This document shows positions 46,217 through 56,106 of a stretch of 64,000 nt of DNA, one piece after another. Under the pieces are notes generated by a model, which was not told where the DNA came from, did no database searches, and saw nothing but the letters and a program-made list of their open reading frames with translations. This stretch comes from Bacillus sp. FJAT-27264 (GTDB lineage Bacteria; Bacillota; Bacilli; Paenibacillales; Paenibacillaceae). Position numbers and translations under genes: made by a program. Each line of letters starts with the position of its first letter. Position 1 is the first letter of the stretch. Location of the stretch: assembly GCF_001682855.1 (NCBI RefSeq), contig NZ_MAQW01000034.1, positions 137,836 to 201,835 on the forward strand, read 5' to 3'.

Positions 46217-46761
46217 GATTAAGAACAAGTGCCGGGCTGCTACTGCTCAGTCTACTGATGCTGGTGGTATTAACCGCTTGTGGTGCGAAGAAGTATGAAG
46301 CACTTCCTATCAATGAAGATGTCGATGTCTGTGCCATCTGCAATATGCAGGTTAAGGATGATGCCTTTGCGACACAGCTGACGACGAAAGACGGCAAGAA
46401 TTACAAGTTCGACGATGTGGGCTGCATGAATCAATGGAAGAAAGAGAATGGAACGGACAAAATTGGCATGGATTTCGTACGGGATTATAACGACAAATCG
46501 TGGATTCAGTTCAGCAAGGCAAGTTATGTCTACGATGCAGCCTTACGTACGCCAATGGCCTACGGAGTGATCAGCTTTAAGGACCGGGCATCGGCCGAGG
46601 CCTTCGTCAAGGAGCAGGGCGTAGGAACCGTTCTGAGTGCAGACGATCTTGCCTCACATGAATGGAAACAAAGCTCCGCCATGGACATGGACATGAATCA
46701 TGGGGAAGGCCATATGAATGAAGGCATGGATCACATGCCTATGGATTCAGGAAACAAGTGA
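46213..46761 (+). CDS. nosL: NosL copper-binding lipoprotein
   Basis: A 182-residue lipoprotein with lipobox L-T-A-C (C23). The copper-chaperone motif C40-x-x-C43-N-M45 and YKFDDVGCMNQW are typical of NosL, which delivers Cu(I) for CuZ assembly. The C-terminus is rich in Met and His (MDMDMNHGEGHMNEGMDHMP), a likely extra copper-binding tail. Translationally coupled to nosD. Located outside the cell, anchored to the membrane. Confidence 0.9.
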   Translation: MRLRTSAGLLLLSLLMLVVLTACGAKKYEALPINEDVDVCAICNMQVKDDAFATQLTTKDGKNYKFDDVGCMNQWKKENGTDKIGMDFVRDYNDKSWIQFSKASYVYDAALRTPMAYGVISFKDRASAEAFVKEQGVGTVLSADDLASHEWKQSSAMDMDMNHGEGHMNEGMDHMPMDSGNK

Positions 46762-46785
46762 TTCTAAGAGGCTGGAGAGGTGACT

Positions 46786-47607
46786 ATGACAGATATACTG
46801 CAAGTGGCCCGGAGGGAAGTCAAAATGGGCTTCCGCAATCCCTGGGCCTATTCTTTCTTGGCCCTGTTTTGTACGTTCAGCTTAAGTCTGCTAATCATTA
46901 ATTCCCAGAATATCGTTCAGGGATATTCTGCGATAACAGGTTCTATGCTTAGTCTGGTGTTATATCTGCTACCGCTGATGACGCTGTTTCTGGGTTCATT
47001 CTCTCTGACGGCTGAGAAGGAGGAGGGTAGCTGGCAGCTCCTATCCACTTATCCCATAGGAACGTTGTCCTTTATTATCGGTAAGTACACGGGCCTAGCT
47101 GTTGTACTGCTGGTGATCATTGGCTTCGGCTATGGTCTGATGGGTCTGATCAGTGGCCTGCTGGGTACGAGTTTTGACAGTTCCACTTATTTTCTTTTTC
47201 TGGCCTTCTCAGCAGGTCTGGTTCTTCTGTTTCTCACCCTTGCCTTATTTATTGGTTCCTTATCGCGAAACCGCTGGCAGGCGCTCACGATCTCTGTATC
47301 CATCTGGTTTTTCGCCGTGATTGGCTGGCCGACACTTTTAATTTCTATATTAGGTATGATTCCTTATTTATGGGTTAAGCCACTGCTTGTAGCTGCGACA
47401 TTCATCAATCCTGCTGAGCTCGTACGCCTGTTTGTAGTAGTTAAGCTTGGGGGCGGGTCTGTGCTAGGTCCTGAATACTTCCAGTGGGTAGAATGGATTC
47501 AGCGTCCGAACGGGAATTTATTGTTTATGGGCGTGTGCCTGCTCTGGATTCTGTGTTCCATTGTTGGCGTGTACCGGATTTGGGAGAGGGGGCGTATCCA
47601 TGGATGA
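46786..47607 (+). CDS. nosY: NosY-type ABC permease
   Basis: A 273-residue ABC-2 membrane protein with six predicted helices (MFRNPWAYSF-like cytoplasmic start, last helix FMGVCLLWILCSIVGVYRIW). NosY forms the transporter with NosF, and NosD binds outside. ATG 46786 is taken over GTG 46780 because GGAGAGG ends six bases before it. The gene overlaps nosF by eight bases. Confidence 0.85.
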   Translation: MTDILQVARREVKMGFRNPWAYSFLALFCTFSLSLLIINSQNIVQGYSAITGSMLSLVLYLLPLMTLFLGSFSLTAEKEEGSWQLLSTYPIGTLSFIIGKYTGLAVVLLVIIGFGYGLMGLISGLLGTSFDSSTYFLFLAFSAGLVLLFLTLALFIGSLSRNRWQALTISVSIWFFAVIGWPTLLISILGMIPYLWVKPLLVAATFINPAELVRLFVVVKLGGGSVLGPEYFQWVEWIQRPNGNLLFMGVCLLWILCSIVGVYRIWERGRIHG

Positions 47608-48313
47608 AGCAATGGTCCGGGTGACTGGACTGACCAAAGTTATCAAGAAGCAGTCGCTTGTAGAAAATATCGCCTTCACCCTTCCGGCAGGGAATATTCT
47701 GGCGTTATGCGGAGGCAACGGTGCGGGGAAAAGCACGGTGCTGCGGATGATCGCCGGTATTCTTCAGCCGACCTCAGGCGACATCACTGTAGGTGGTCTT
47801 CGCTGGCATACCCAGCGCAAACAGTTTGCAAAGCAAATTGGTTACATGCCGGACGACTATCAGTTCAACCAGGGGCTAACAGCGGAAGAGGTGTTAGCCT
47901 TCTGGGCTGCCTTGCGGCGCGTCCCCAGACGACGGGTCACAGAAGTGCTGGCTCTTGTAGGCCTGGAAGAGAAACGTAGGAGTCTGGTGAATACCTTCTC
48001 CAAAGGCATGCGTCAGCGTGTGCTTTTTGCCCAGGCGCTGCTGGGTGAGCCTCCACTTCTAATTATGGATGAGCCGACCAATGGACTGGACCCGTTCTGG
48101 ATGAATGAGTTCGCCGGGCTGCTGCAGAACATTCGTGAGGCGGGACATACGGTCATCTTTTCCACACACCAGCTTGAGATTGCCGACCGGGTAGCGGACC
48201 GGATACTGTTTCTCAGCGGGGGGCGTAGCGTCGGAGAGGGTCCGACAGCAGATATACGGGAACAGCATGGCTCGCTGTATGAAGCTTTTAACTACAGTCT
48301 AGGATTGAAATGA
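47600..48313 (+). CDS. nosF: NosF-type ABC ATPase
   Basis: A 237-residue ATPase. Walker A is G-G-N-G-A-G-K-S-T, the signature is F-S-K-G-M-R-Q-R, Walker B is L-L-I-M-D-E-P-T-N-G-L-D-P, and the H-loop lies in F-S-T-H-Q. A lid insertion typical of ABC-2 ATPases follows. ATG 47600 starts the domain properly, and GAGAGGGGGCG precedes it. It supplies energy to NosDFY for maturation of a copper-sulfur site. Confidence 0.88.
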   Translation: MDEAMVRVTGLTKVIKKQSLVENIAFTLPAGNILALCGGNGAGKSTVLRMIAGILQPTSGDITVGGLRWHTQRKQFAKQIGYMPDDYQFNQGLTAEEVLAFWAALRRVPRRRVTEVLALVGLEEKRRSLVNTFSKGMRQRVLFAQALLGEPPLLIMDEPTNGLDPFWMNEFAGLLQNIREAGHTVIFSTHQLEIADRVADRILFLSGGRSVGEGPTADIREQHGSLYEAFNYSLGLK

Positions 48314-48322
48314 GGTGACCCT

Positions 48323-48883
48323 GTGCTGAAGCATCATCTAAAGCTTCGTCGAATGCTTACCATCCTGATCAGTTTGGCTGCGATTGCTGCAGCAGTATGG
48401 GCCATTGTACAATCTGTAATCCCTGGGGAAAAGGGAGCTGCCTCCGCAGTGATCGCTCTGGCAGCCGCCCCTGACTTTGAGGCCATCACAGCCGAGGGTC
48501 GGCAGGTGCGTCTCTCTGACTATCGCGGCCAAGTGGTGTTGATTAATTTCTGGGCTTCGTGGTGCAAAGCTTGTGTGACAGAAATGCCGTTAATTCAGGA
48601 CGTTTCCCGTGCCCGCAGTGGCGAGATGACGGCTTTGATGGTTAATGTGGGGGATTCCAAAGGCACCATCTCCGAATATATGAAGAGTCAGAATTTCTCG
48701 TTTCCGGTTATTATAGACGTTACCGGCCGGGTCTCCGGTCTTTACGGCATCGCTGGCCTGCCTGCTACCTATATCATAGATAAGGCGGGGACCATCCGGA
48801 AGGCGGTTCTGGGCGAAATTGCGGATCAAGAACAACTGAATACCTGGCTGGACGCCGCAATAGCTCCGGAAATTTCAATGTAG
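48323..48883 (+). CDS. TlpA/ResA-type membrane thioredoxin
   Basis: A 186-residue protein with an N-terminal membrane anchor (LTILISLAAIAAAVWAIV, residues about 12-30) and an extracytoplasmic thioredoxin fold. The active site is W-C81-K-A-C84 in INFWASWC, with the cis-Pro in G-L-P-A-T-Y. GTG start with GAGGTGA upstream, 9 bp after nosF. It reduces disulfides outside the cell and could keep the NosL or copper-site cysteines reduced. It fits the Nos operon, though ResA-like proteins also serve cytochrome c maturation. Confidence 0.85.
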   Translation: MLKHHLKLRRMLTILISLAAIAAAVWAIVQSVIPGEKGAASAVIALAAAPDFEAITAEGRQVRLSDYRGQVVLINFWASWCKACVTEMPLIQDVSRARSGEMTALMVNVGDSKGTISEYMKSQNFSFPVIIDVTGRVSGLYGIAGLPATYIIDKAGTIRKAVLGEIADQEQLNTWLDAAIAPEISM

Positions 48884-48884
48884 T

Positions 48885-48926
48885 CCCTGCATGATCTTTA
48901 ATTATTGCAGGGAATCTTTAATTTTT
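48885..48926 (+). terminator. Possible terminator of the nos operon
   Basis: CCCTGCA (48885-48891) pairs with TGCAGGG (48906-48912), then AATCTTTAATTTTT. The T tract is interrupted, so it is moderate. Confidence 0.55.
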
Positions 48927-49038
48927 GGGATAGTTTGCAAGACTGGCATTCCCGCAAGCGCTATCATTTTCGTGATATAATATAGGGATAGCAGTGCAAA
49001 TGAAGCGCGTGGTATCACCAAAGGACAGGAGGATGATC

Positions 49039-50850
49039 ATGCTTCCGAGGAAGATCTACAGAAAGTATTTTCAACATAATGTATTCATCAAGATCATCCT
49101 GTTGTTCTCAATCGTTGCAGTCGTCACCATCATTACATTCTCTTACCTGATGTTCACTCTGATGTCTCAGGCAGCGGTACAGCGGCAAATGGAGATTCAG
49201 AAACGAGCAGTGGAAAGTGTCAGTCATTATATCGGGCAGAAGTATGACCTGGTGCAGTCTATGATGATCGATATATACCGGGACAGCGAGCTGACCTCGA
49301 ATACAGCTTACCTGTTGGAGCATCCCTATGAGAATTATGTCCGTTACCGGCTGGATCGATATTTCAAAGAGAGTAATTCAACTACCGACACCGTGCAGTA
49401 TTTCAGGAACAAGCTTGAGGATGATCCCGACATCCGTAGTCTGATATTATATAGCGCCGCAGAGCAGCAGCTCTATGTCTATAATACGCATAAGCAGTTT
49501 GAGATCATCGCTACGAATGCAGCCCATTCCTTTGTTCCCGATGCCATGTATATGGAAGAAGCGGGCAATGTCTCCACCCCGAATATTTGGGTACGCAAAA
49601 GCATTGCTCTCGCCGATACACCGATGTTCTCAGTGCGAAGTCCCATCAATAACAAGCTATCGCTGCGCAATATTGGTCAACTACTCGTTTATTTCGATGC
49701 TGAGCGAGTGTGGGAAGGCATGGGCAACGATAAGCAGGATTTCAAAGGCACCATTCTGGCGTTGTCGGCCGACGGCGACGTGCTGTTCGATTCTTCAGGT
49801 AAATATTACGGGGCCAAATATCCGGATATGGAGCTGGTGAACTCTGCCTACACAGATGGAGAAGAAGTTAACGGTATGACGATTACGAAGCTGACACACG
49901 GCCAGGGAGGCTTCACGGTGCTCAGCATCGTACCAAACGAAGACATAGCGGCGACTTATCGCGGCTTGCGAAATATGATCATCAGCATCTGTCTGTTCTG
50001 TAGTGCGTTTGCGATTATTACAGCCTCGCTGATCATCAGCAGTATCGCCAAGCGGACGCATGGCATTATCAAGTTCACCCGGAAGGTCAAGAACGGGGAT
50101 TTGGATGCCCGGATTACCGATGTTAAGGAAGATGAGCTGGGCCAGATTTCCAAAAGTTTCAACGATATGTTGGATGAACTCAATCTTTACATTGACCGGG
50201 TATTCAAGGCGGAAATCAAGCAAAAGCATACGGAGATCGCGGCACTGGAAGCCAGAGTGAACCCCCATTTTCTATATAATACGCTTGAAGTTATCCGTAT
50301 GCGGGCCATTTCACAGGGGGCTGATGATGTTGGCGAAATGATATATAGTTTGTCGGTACTATTCAAAAGCTACGTCCATCCCAAGCCCAAGCATACACTG
50401 AAGGATGAACTGGAAGCCTGCCGCCTGTATCTAGAGCTGTTCCGCATTCGTTATAAGGACAGGTTCTCTTACGAACTGCGTTGCGAACGGGAGCTGGAGG
50501 GGACGGTGGTCATGAAAATGTCGCTGCAGCCCATTATCGAGAATTACATTTTGCACGGTATGCGGGCGGACCGCAGCGACAATCATATTACTGTAACTGT
50601 AACCAAAGAAGAAGATATTCTTCGTGCTGTAGTAATAGATAACGGGCGTGGCATTGCTACGGGTAGACTAGAGGAATTGCAGCAGAGGCTGCATCAGACG
50701 GATGAATCATCGGAGTCCTTCGGCCTGCGCAGCATCCATGAGCGGCTCCAGCTGATGTACGGAGCGCCGTATGGCCTCAAACTGGACAGCGAAGAGGGTA
50801 AGGGTACGACAGTGACGGTGTATTTCCCCGATTTGGGAGAGGATGTGTGA
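49039..50850 (+). CDS. YesM-type sensor histidine kinase
   Basis: A 603-residue kinase. It has a first membrane helix near residue 20, an extracellular Cache-like region of about 260 residues, a second helix (ISICLFCSAFAIITASLII), and a HAMP linker. The His_kinase domain follows with E-A-R-V-N-P-H-F-L-Y-N-T-L, and the ATPase ends in D-N-G-R-G-I. ATG 49039 is preferred for AGGAGG six bases upstream. A TATAAT box lies at 48976-48981. It is paired with the following response regulator and probably senses an extracellular glycan fragment for the transporter and hydrolases downstream. Confidence 0.9.
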   Translation: MLPRKIYRKYFQHNVFIKIILLFSIVAVVTIITFSYLMFTLMSQAAVQRQMEIQKRAVESVSHYIGQKYDLVQSMMIDIYRDSELTSNTAYLLEHPYENYVRYRLDRYFKESNSTTDTVQYFRNKLEDDPDIRSLILYSAAEQQLYVYNTHKQFEIIATNAAHSFVPDAMYMEEAGNVSTPNIWVRKSIALADTPMFSVRSPINNKLSLRNIGQLLVYFDAERVWEGMGNDKQDFKGTILALSADGDVLFDSSGKYYGAKYPDMELVNSAYTDGEEVNGMTITKLTHGQGGFTVLSIVPNEDIAATYRGLRNMIISICLFCSAFAIITASLIISSIAKRTHGIIKFTRKVKNGDLDARITDVKEDELGQISKSFNDMLDELNLYIDRVFKAEIKQKHTEIAALEARVNPHFLYNTLEVIRMRAISQGADDVGEMIYSLSVLFKSYVHPKPKHTLKDELEACRLYLELFRIRYKDRFSYELRCERELEGTVVMKMSLQPIIENYILHGMRADRSDNHITVTVTKEEDILRAVVIDNGRGIATGRLEELQQRLHQTDESSESFGLRSIHERLQLMYGAPYGLKLDSEEGKGTTVTVYFPDLGEDV

Positions 50851-50853
50851 GCC

Positions 50854-52380
50854 ATGTACAGGATATTCATTGTGGATGATGAACCGTTCATCATCGAAGG
50901 GCTATATGATATTGTCGATTGGGCCAGCTTCGGAATGGAGATCGTTGGTCAGGCGTCCAACGGGCAGGAAGCGCTGGAGGCCCTGAAGTCGGTGCGGGCG
51001 GATATCCTGATCACGGATATTTCCATGCCGCTGATGAATGGTTTGGACCTCATCCGTGCAGTCCGGGAATTCCAGCCGGAGCTTAAATTCATCATTTTAA
51101 GCGGTTATGATGAATTTGGGTATCTAAAGGAAGGAATGGCTCTCGGTATTGAGAATTATCTCTTGAAGCCCATTAATCTGAAAGAATTCAAGGCTACACT
51201 TAGTACCATCGCTGAGAAGCTGAATGAGTCCAGAGCAGACTATAAGCTGAACGAGCACAGCATTTCAATTTTAAGAGATAATGTCATGCACCGCTGGCTA
51301 AGAAATCAGATTGCTCCGCAGGAATTTCAGGAGCGGGCCGGCTTTCTGGGCATAGTCATCGACAAGCCGCTGACACAGGTTGCATTGCTGCGGTCTGAGC
51401 AACGCTTGGCTGAAGCGTTTCCCGTGGTACTTGAGGTTCTGCATGGTATTCCTGGCGTCATTCCGTTTCAGGATATGGATGGGGACATCGTGCTGGTGCA
51501 CATGCTAAGTGAATACCAACGCGGCAAGGAAGCAGCAGAATCTATTCATCGGAAATTGCTGGCCACTCCGGCGCTTGCTGCCTACGAGCAACTGTATCTT
51601 TCAATAGGAAGCGTACAGGAAACCGAGGACAATGCAGCACTGAGCTATACGCAGGCGAAGCGGGCGCAAGAATATTTTATGTTGTTCCCTGAACACAGTT
51701 ATATCTGCTATGAGGATTTGCAAGAACGGCAAGAGGAAGCCAACCTGGAATTTCCAGTGAACTGGGAAGAAGACCTCAAGCTGATTATGGCAAAGGACAC
51801 GGAGGGGCTGCTGCAAAGGATTGATGATAATTTTGAACAATTGCGTAGGGTGGAGGGGATTACACCCGAGCTGATCCAGGATATCGCTACGGAATGGCTA
51901 ATCCGCTTTAAGATGCAGCTCAAGGAGATCCGGCATGCGGAGGAACCTGAGTTTTTTAAAGAAGGGCTTCATAAAATTCGTGCGACATCATCCATCGCCG
52001 ATTGGGCGGATATTTTGAAAGAAGCGGCCGTGTACACTATAGATGCACTGATTCGTGATGTGAAGAGCCCTGTAGTCCAGCAGGTGCTTAACCACATTCA
52101 TCAATCCTACAGCGAAGATATCTCACTAAAGACCCTTGGGACACAATATAATATTCATCCGGTGTATCTGGGGCAATTATTCCATAAGGAAGTTGGAGAA
52201 TCTTTCACGGAGTATATCAACAAGTACCGGATTGAGAAAGCCAAGGAGCAGCTGCGTACCTCTCCGCTCAAGGTTCATGAGATCGCCCGCAACGTGGGAT
52301 ATTGGGAGACTGGATACTTTTACAAGCAATTCAAAAAGCATGTAGGGATTTCCCCTACGGAATATAAAGGACTTGTTTAG
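50854..52380 (+). CDS. YesN-type response regulator, AraC output
   Basis: A 508-residue regulator. The receiver has the D-D-E motif near the N-terminus, I-L-I-T-D-I-S-M-P with the phospho-acceptor Asp, and L-K-P. A long middle region separates it from the C-terminal AraC domain (residues about 405-505, with KTLGTQYNIHPVYLGQLFHK and KVHEIARNVGYWETGYFYKQ). It starts 3 bp after the kinase gene. Expected to activate the transporter and hydrolase operon that follows. Confidence 0.92.
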   Translation: MYRIFIVDDEPFIIEGLYDIVDWASFGMEIVGQASNGQEALEALKSVRADILITDISMPLMNGLDLIRAVREFQPELKFIILSGYDEFGYLKEGMALGIENYLLKPINLKEFKATLSTIAEKLNESRADYKLNEHSISILRDNVMHRWLRNQIAPQEFQERAGFLGIVIDKPLTQVALLRSEQRLAEAFPVVLEVLHGIPGVIPFQDMDGDIVLVHMLSEYQRGKEAAESIHRKLLATPALAAYEQLYLSIGSVQETEDNAALSYTQAKRAQEYFMLFPEHSYICYEDLQERQEEANLEFPVNWEEDLKLIMAKDTEGLLQRIDDNFEQLRRVEGITPELIQDIATEWLIRFKMQLKEIRHAEEPEFFKEGLHKIRATSSIADWADILKEAAVYTIDALIRDVKSPVVQQVLNHIHQSYSEDISLKTLGTQYNIHPVYLGQLFHKEVGESFTEYINKYRIEKAKEQLRTSPLKVHEIARNVGYWETGYFYKQFKKHVGISPTEYKGLV

Positions 52381-52416
52381 CCAATGGCTAAGCAAGTCCT
52401 TTTCTTTATTTTTTAC
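52369..52416 (+). terminator. Terminator overlapping the regulator's stop
   Basis: GGACTTGTTTAGCC (52369-52382) pairs with GGCTAAGCAAGTCC (52386-52399), 13 of 14 positions, then TTTTCTTTATTTTTT. The left arm includes the stop codon TAG. Confidence 0.8.
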
Positions 52417-52475
52417 ACCTTTTATTTAGTTTAGCTTCTGTTTGAAAATGCTTTCATAAATTACAGTATAAATAG

Positions 52476-52504
52476 TCCTTAAAGGAAATATCGCGAGGTA
52501 TAAT
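52476..52504 (+). promoter_or_regulatory. Possible promoter of the mannoside operon
   Basis: A perfect TATAAT (52499-52504) lies 17 bp after TCCTTA. The weak -35 is consistent with need for an activator such as the YesN-type regulator. Confidence 0.45.
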
Positions 52505-52555
52505 TCCGGGTTATGCAGCGATACTGAGGTAAACATAAGGGGAGGTTATACAAAC

Positions 52556-54043
52556 ATGAGCAAGAACAAAAAAAGATTATCTCTGGTACTGACATCGATG
52601 ATGGCACTCTCGCTTGCGCTCACCGCTTGTGGAGGAGGCAGTACCAACAATGAGAATGCTTCCGGGAACGGTGGTAAATCGGAGAAGCCAGTTGAACTGA
52701 TCTGGTACACGATCGGGCCTCCGCAAAAGGACATGAACATGGTTGTGGACGAAGTTAACAAATATATTCAGCCTAAGATCAACGCAACGCTGAAAATGAA
52801 CATGATTGATTTCGGTGACTATACACAAAAAATGCAGGTGAAGGTCGCTTCCGGTGAGCCGATGGATATTATGTTCACCAGCTCCTGGGCTTTCGATTAT
52901 GTGCAAAATGCCCGCAAAGGCGCATTCATGGAACTGGATGACTTGCTTGAGAAATACGGCAAAGGCATCAAAGACACCATTGACCCTGCGTTCCTAGAAG
53001 GTTCCAAAGTAGACGGTCATAATTATGCGGTTCCTGCGAACAAAGAGCTTCCAGCTCAAGAAGTATGGCGCTTCAACAAAGACCTGGTGGACAAGTACAA
53101 GCTGGATATCGACAAAGTAGACTCCTTGGAGAGCCTGGAGCCGCTGCTGAAGACGATCAAGGAAAAAGAGCCTAACATCACGCCTTATGCGATGGTGAAG
53201 GATTACATGCCGGTACTGCCGTTCGACTACATCATCGAGAAAATGCCGATGGCTGTATATATGGACACCAAAGACTATAAAGTCGTGAACATTCTGGAAA
53301 CACCGGAATTGAAAAAGAGTCTTGAAACCGTTCGCAAATATTACAAGGCAGGTTACATTTCGCCTGAGGTAGCCACAACGACTTCTGTAGACGATCTCTA
53401 CAAGTCCAGCAACTGGTTCATGGATCGTGCAACAAGCCAGCCGATGGCGGACAACCTGTGGTCGGCGAGCTACGGCTATCCGGTAGTCTCCAAACCAGCA
53501 AGCAAGCCGTACATTTATAACTGGTCCGTTATGGGTTCCATGCAGGCTATCTCTGCTAACTCCCCTAACCCTGAGAAAGCTATGGAATTCTTGAACCTGC
53601 TGAATACCGATCCGGTACTTCGCAATATGATCGACTCCGGGATTGAAGGCGTGCACTACGAGAAAGTTGGCGAGGACCGGATGAAGAACCTGCCGGAATC
53701 CAAAAACTACGATATGCCTACCTTCTCGCTCGGTAACATCATGCTTAACTACCTGAACGAAGAAGACCCTGCTGACAAATGGGAAATCTTCAAGAAATTC
53801 AACGCTTCCGGCGTGAACGCTCCGCTGCTCGGATTCAACTTTGACACTTCGAAAGTAACAAGTGAGATCGCTGCTGTGCAGAACGTGAAGGAAGAATTCT
53901 GGGCGCCACTGATGACAGGAACCGTAGATCCGGATGAATACCTGGCGAAAGCCAATCAGAAATTTAAAGCCGCTGGACTTGATAAGATCATTGCTGAAGC
54001 CCAATCGCAAATTGATGCTTGGAAAGCAGCGAACAACAAGTAA
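52556..54043 (+). CDS. LplA-type solute-binding lipoprotein
   Basis: A 495-residue lipoprotein with lipobox L-T-A-C (C25), a short low-complexity linker and a two-lobed binding fold of the LplA/YtcQ type. GGGGAGG lies upstream. A TATAAT box at 52499 and the preceding YesN-type regulator suggest induced expression. With the two permeases it forms an oligosaccharide importer. The adjacent mannosidases point to mannose-containing ligands, which is inference. Confidence 0.9.
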   Translation: MSKNKKRLSLVLTSMMALSLALTACGGGSTNNENASGNGGKSEKPVELIWYTIGPPQKDMNMVVDEVNKYIQPKINATLKMNMIDFGDYTQKMQVKVASGEPMDIMFTSSWAFDYVQNARKGAFMELDDLLEKYGKGIKDTIDPAFLEGSKVDGHNYAVPANKELPAQEVWRFNKDLVDKYKLDIDKVDSLESLEPLLKTIKEKEPNITPYAMVKDYMPVLPFDYIIEKMPMAVYMDTKDYKVVNILETPELKKSLETVRKYYKAGYISPEVATTTSVDDLYKSSNWFMDRATSQPMADNLWSASYGYPVVSKPASKPYIYNWSVMGSMQAISANSPNPEKAMEFLNLLNTDPVLRNMIDSGIEGVHYEKVGEDRMKNLPESKNYDMPTFSLGNIMLNYLNEEDPADKWEIFKKFNASGVNAPLLGFNFDTSKVTSEIAAVQNVKEEFWAPLMTGTVDPDEYLAKANQKFKAAGLDKIIAEAQSQIDAWKAANNK

Positions 54044-54119
54044 TAAATCATTGGAATAGAAGACGCGGGCGGGGCGAGACTCTTGCCCGGTCTTCTTTAC
54101 CATTCAGGAGGGATTCACT

Positions 54120-55058
54120 GTGAGAATGGCCCGAGAGTTTTTCGGAAATATCAACAAAAACAAGGTTATGCTGTTTATGGTTCTACCGGGTACCCTTTGG
54201 TTCCTCTTCTTTTCGTACCTGCCGATGGTAGGGACGGTTATCGCTTTTAAGGAGTATCGCTTTAGCCGGGACGGCTTCTGGGCCAGTATCGTCAACAGCA
54301 AATGGGTAGGGCTCGACAACTTCAAGTTCCTGTTTACCACCAATGATGCCTATATCATTACACGCAATACGCTGCTCTATAATGCGGCATTCATAATAGT
54401 GGGATTAGCATTATCTGTTCTTATGGCAGTGGTGCTGTCCGAAATCGTTAACAAAAAGCTTGCCAAGGTCTATCAGACCGGAATGTTCCTGCCTTATTTT
54501 CTGTCATGGGTCGTCGTCGGCTATTTTGCCTTCAGCTTCCTCAGCTCCGAACGTGGCATGCTGAACCAGATTATGGGCATGTTCGGTGCGGACTCTGTGC
54601 AATGGTATTCAGAAAAGAAATACTGGCCACTGATCCTCATCCTCGTATATCTGTGGAAAGCCGTGGGCTACAACAGCGTCGTCTACCTGGCTGCCATTAT
54701 GGGGATCGACAAGTCACTCTATGAAGCGGCGATGATCGACGGAGCCAGCAAGTTCCAACAGATCCGCAGCATAACGCTGCCGCTTTTGAGACCGATTCTT
54801 ACCATTATGACCCTGCTTGCCGTGGGGAAAATCTTCTATGCCGACTTCGGCCTCTTCTATCAGGTGCCTCGTAATTCCGGTACCTTGTACAGCGTCACGA
54901 ACGTTATTGATACTTATGTCTACCAAGGTCTCAAGAGCACGGGTGAGATCGGGATGAGTACAGCGGCAGGTCTTTATCAGTCGCTTGTTGGGTTCACGCT
55001 CGTCATGTTCTCGAACTATGTGGTGCGCAAATACGACAAGGACAGCGCATTGTTCTAA
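54120..55058 (+). CDS. LplB-type ABC permease
   Basis: A 312-residue membrane protein with six predicted helices. The EAA loop reads LYEAAMIDGASKFQQIRSIT. GTG start at 54120 with AGGAGGGA upstream. It is 76 bp after the binding protein and 24 bp before the partner permease. Confidence 0.92.
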   Translation: MRMAREFFGNINKNKVMLFMVLPGTLWFLFFSYLPMVGTVIAFKEYRFSRDGFWASIVNSKWVGLDNFKFLFTTNDAYIITRNTLLYNAAFIIVGLALSVLMAVVLSEIVNKKLAKVYQTGMFLPYFLSWVVVGYFAFSFLSSERGMLNQIMGMFGADSVQWYSEKKYWPLILILVYLWKAVGYNSVVYLAAIMGIDKSLYEAAMIDGASKFQQIRSITLPLLRPILTIMTLLAVGKIFYADFGLFYQVPRNSGTLYSVTNVIDTYVYQGLKSTGEIGMSTAAGLYQSLVGFTLVMFSNYVVRKYDKDSALF

Positions 55059-55082
55059 ATCACCTGAAAGGAGTGGGACCCT

Positions 55083-56000
55083 ATGTCATCAATTACGCGT
55101 AAAGAACGCGATTTTCATCAATTGTCCAAACCATGGAATGTGTTATTTAACTTGATCGCCGGAATCTTTGCCTTCCTCTGCGTGTTTCCGTTTCTGTTCG
55201 TCGTCATTATCTCCTTCACCGATGAGGGGGCGCTGGCAAGAGACGGCTATCGGCTGATCCCGGCCAAATGGAGCTTAGGGGCATACCGTTATGTTTTTGA
55301 ATCCGGGGACATGCTGCTTCGTTCCTATGGCGTGACTATTCTTGTTACTGTACTCGGAACGCTCGTCAGTCTGCTATTTATGTCTTTTTATGCCTATGCC
55401 ATTTCGCGCAAAAGCTTCCGTTATCGCAATTTCTTTTCGTTCTTTGCCTTCTTCACCATGCTGTTCAACGGCGGTTTGGTGCCAACTTACATCGTTGTAA
55501 CTCAATTGCTGCACCTGAAGGATACGATCTGGGCGCTGGTACTGCCGCTGGCTGTTAACGCCTTTTATATTATGATTTTGCGGACCTTCTACACCACCAG
55601 CGTGCCTGACGCCATTATTGAATCCGGTAAAATCGACGGAGCCGGCGAGTTCCGGATTTTCCTCACCCTGGTGCTGCCGCTGTCACTGCCAGGTCTGGCA
55701 ACGATTGCGTTGTTCAGCACACTGGGCTACTGGAATGACTGGTTCAACGCCTTGCTCTATATAGATGATCCCAATCTAGTGCCGCTGCAATCCATGCTGA
55801 TGCGGATTGAGACCAGTATGCAGTTCCTGTTACAGAATTCACAGAACAGCTCGCTCAGCATCGAAGCACTGCGCTCCATGCCGCAGGATACCTCGCGGAT
55901 GGCGATGGTCGTGCTGGCAACAGGGCCGATTATTTTCGCTTACCCGTTCTTCCAGCGCTATTTCATACAGGGACTTACGGTTGGTGCGGTGAAAGAGTAA
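55083..56000 (+). CDS. LplC-type ABC permease
   Basis: A 305-residue membrane protein with six predicted helices and a degenerate EAA loop (PDAIIESGKIDGAGEFRIFL), usual for LplC/YtcP. AAGGAGTGGG precedes the ATG. No ATPase gene follows, so a shared MsmX-type ATPase is likely. The next gene is the GH125 mannosidase, about 105 bp away. Confidence 0.92.
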   Translation: MSSITRKERDFHQLSKPWNVLFNLIAGIFAFLCVFPFLFVVIISFTDEGALARDGYRLIPAKWSLGAYRYVFESGDMLLRSYGVTILVTVLGTLVSLLFMSFYAYAISRKSFRYRNFFSFFAFFTMLFNGGLVPTYIVVTQLLHLKDTIWALVLPLAVNAFYIMILRTFYTTSVPDAIIESGKIDGAGEFRIFLTLVLPLSLPGLATIALFSTLGYWNDWFNALLYIDDPNLVPLQSMLMRIETSMQFLLQNSQNSSLSIEALRSMPQDTSRMAMVVLATGPIIFAYPFFQRYFIQGLTVGAVKE

Positions 56001-56106
56001 TCCGTCTGTAAGCTCAAATATTTTTCGCAATGACGACCTTAGCTCTGTAAACTTTCTAAGTTCAATCTTTATCATACGATAGCAAATATAAAGGAGAGTA
56101 TATTCC

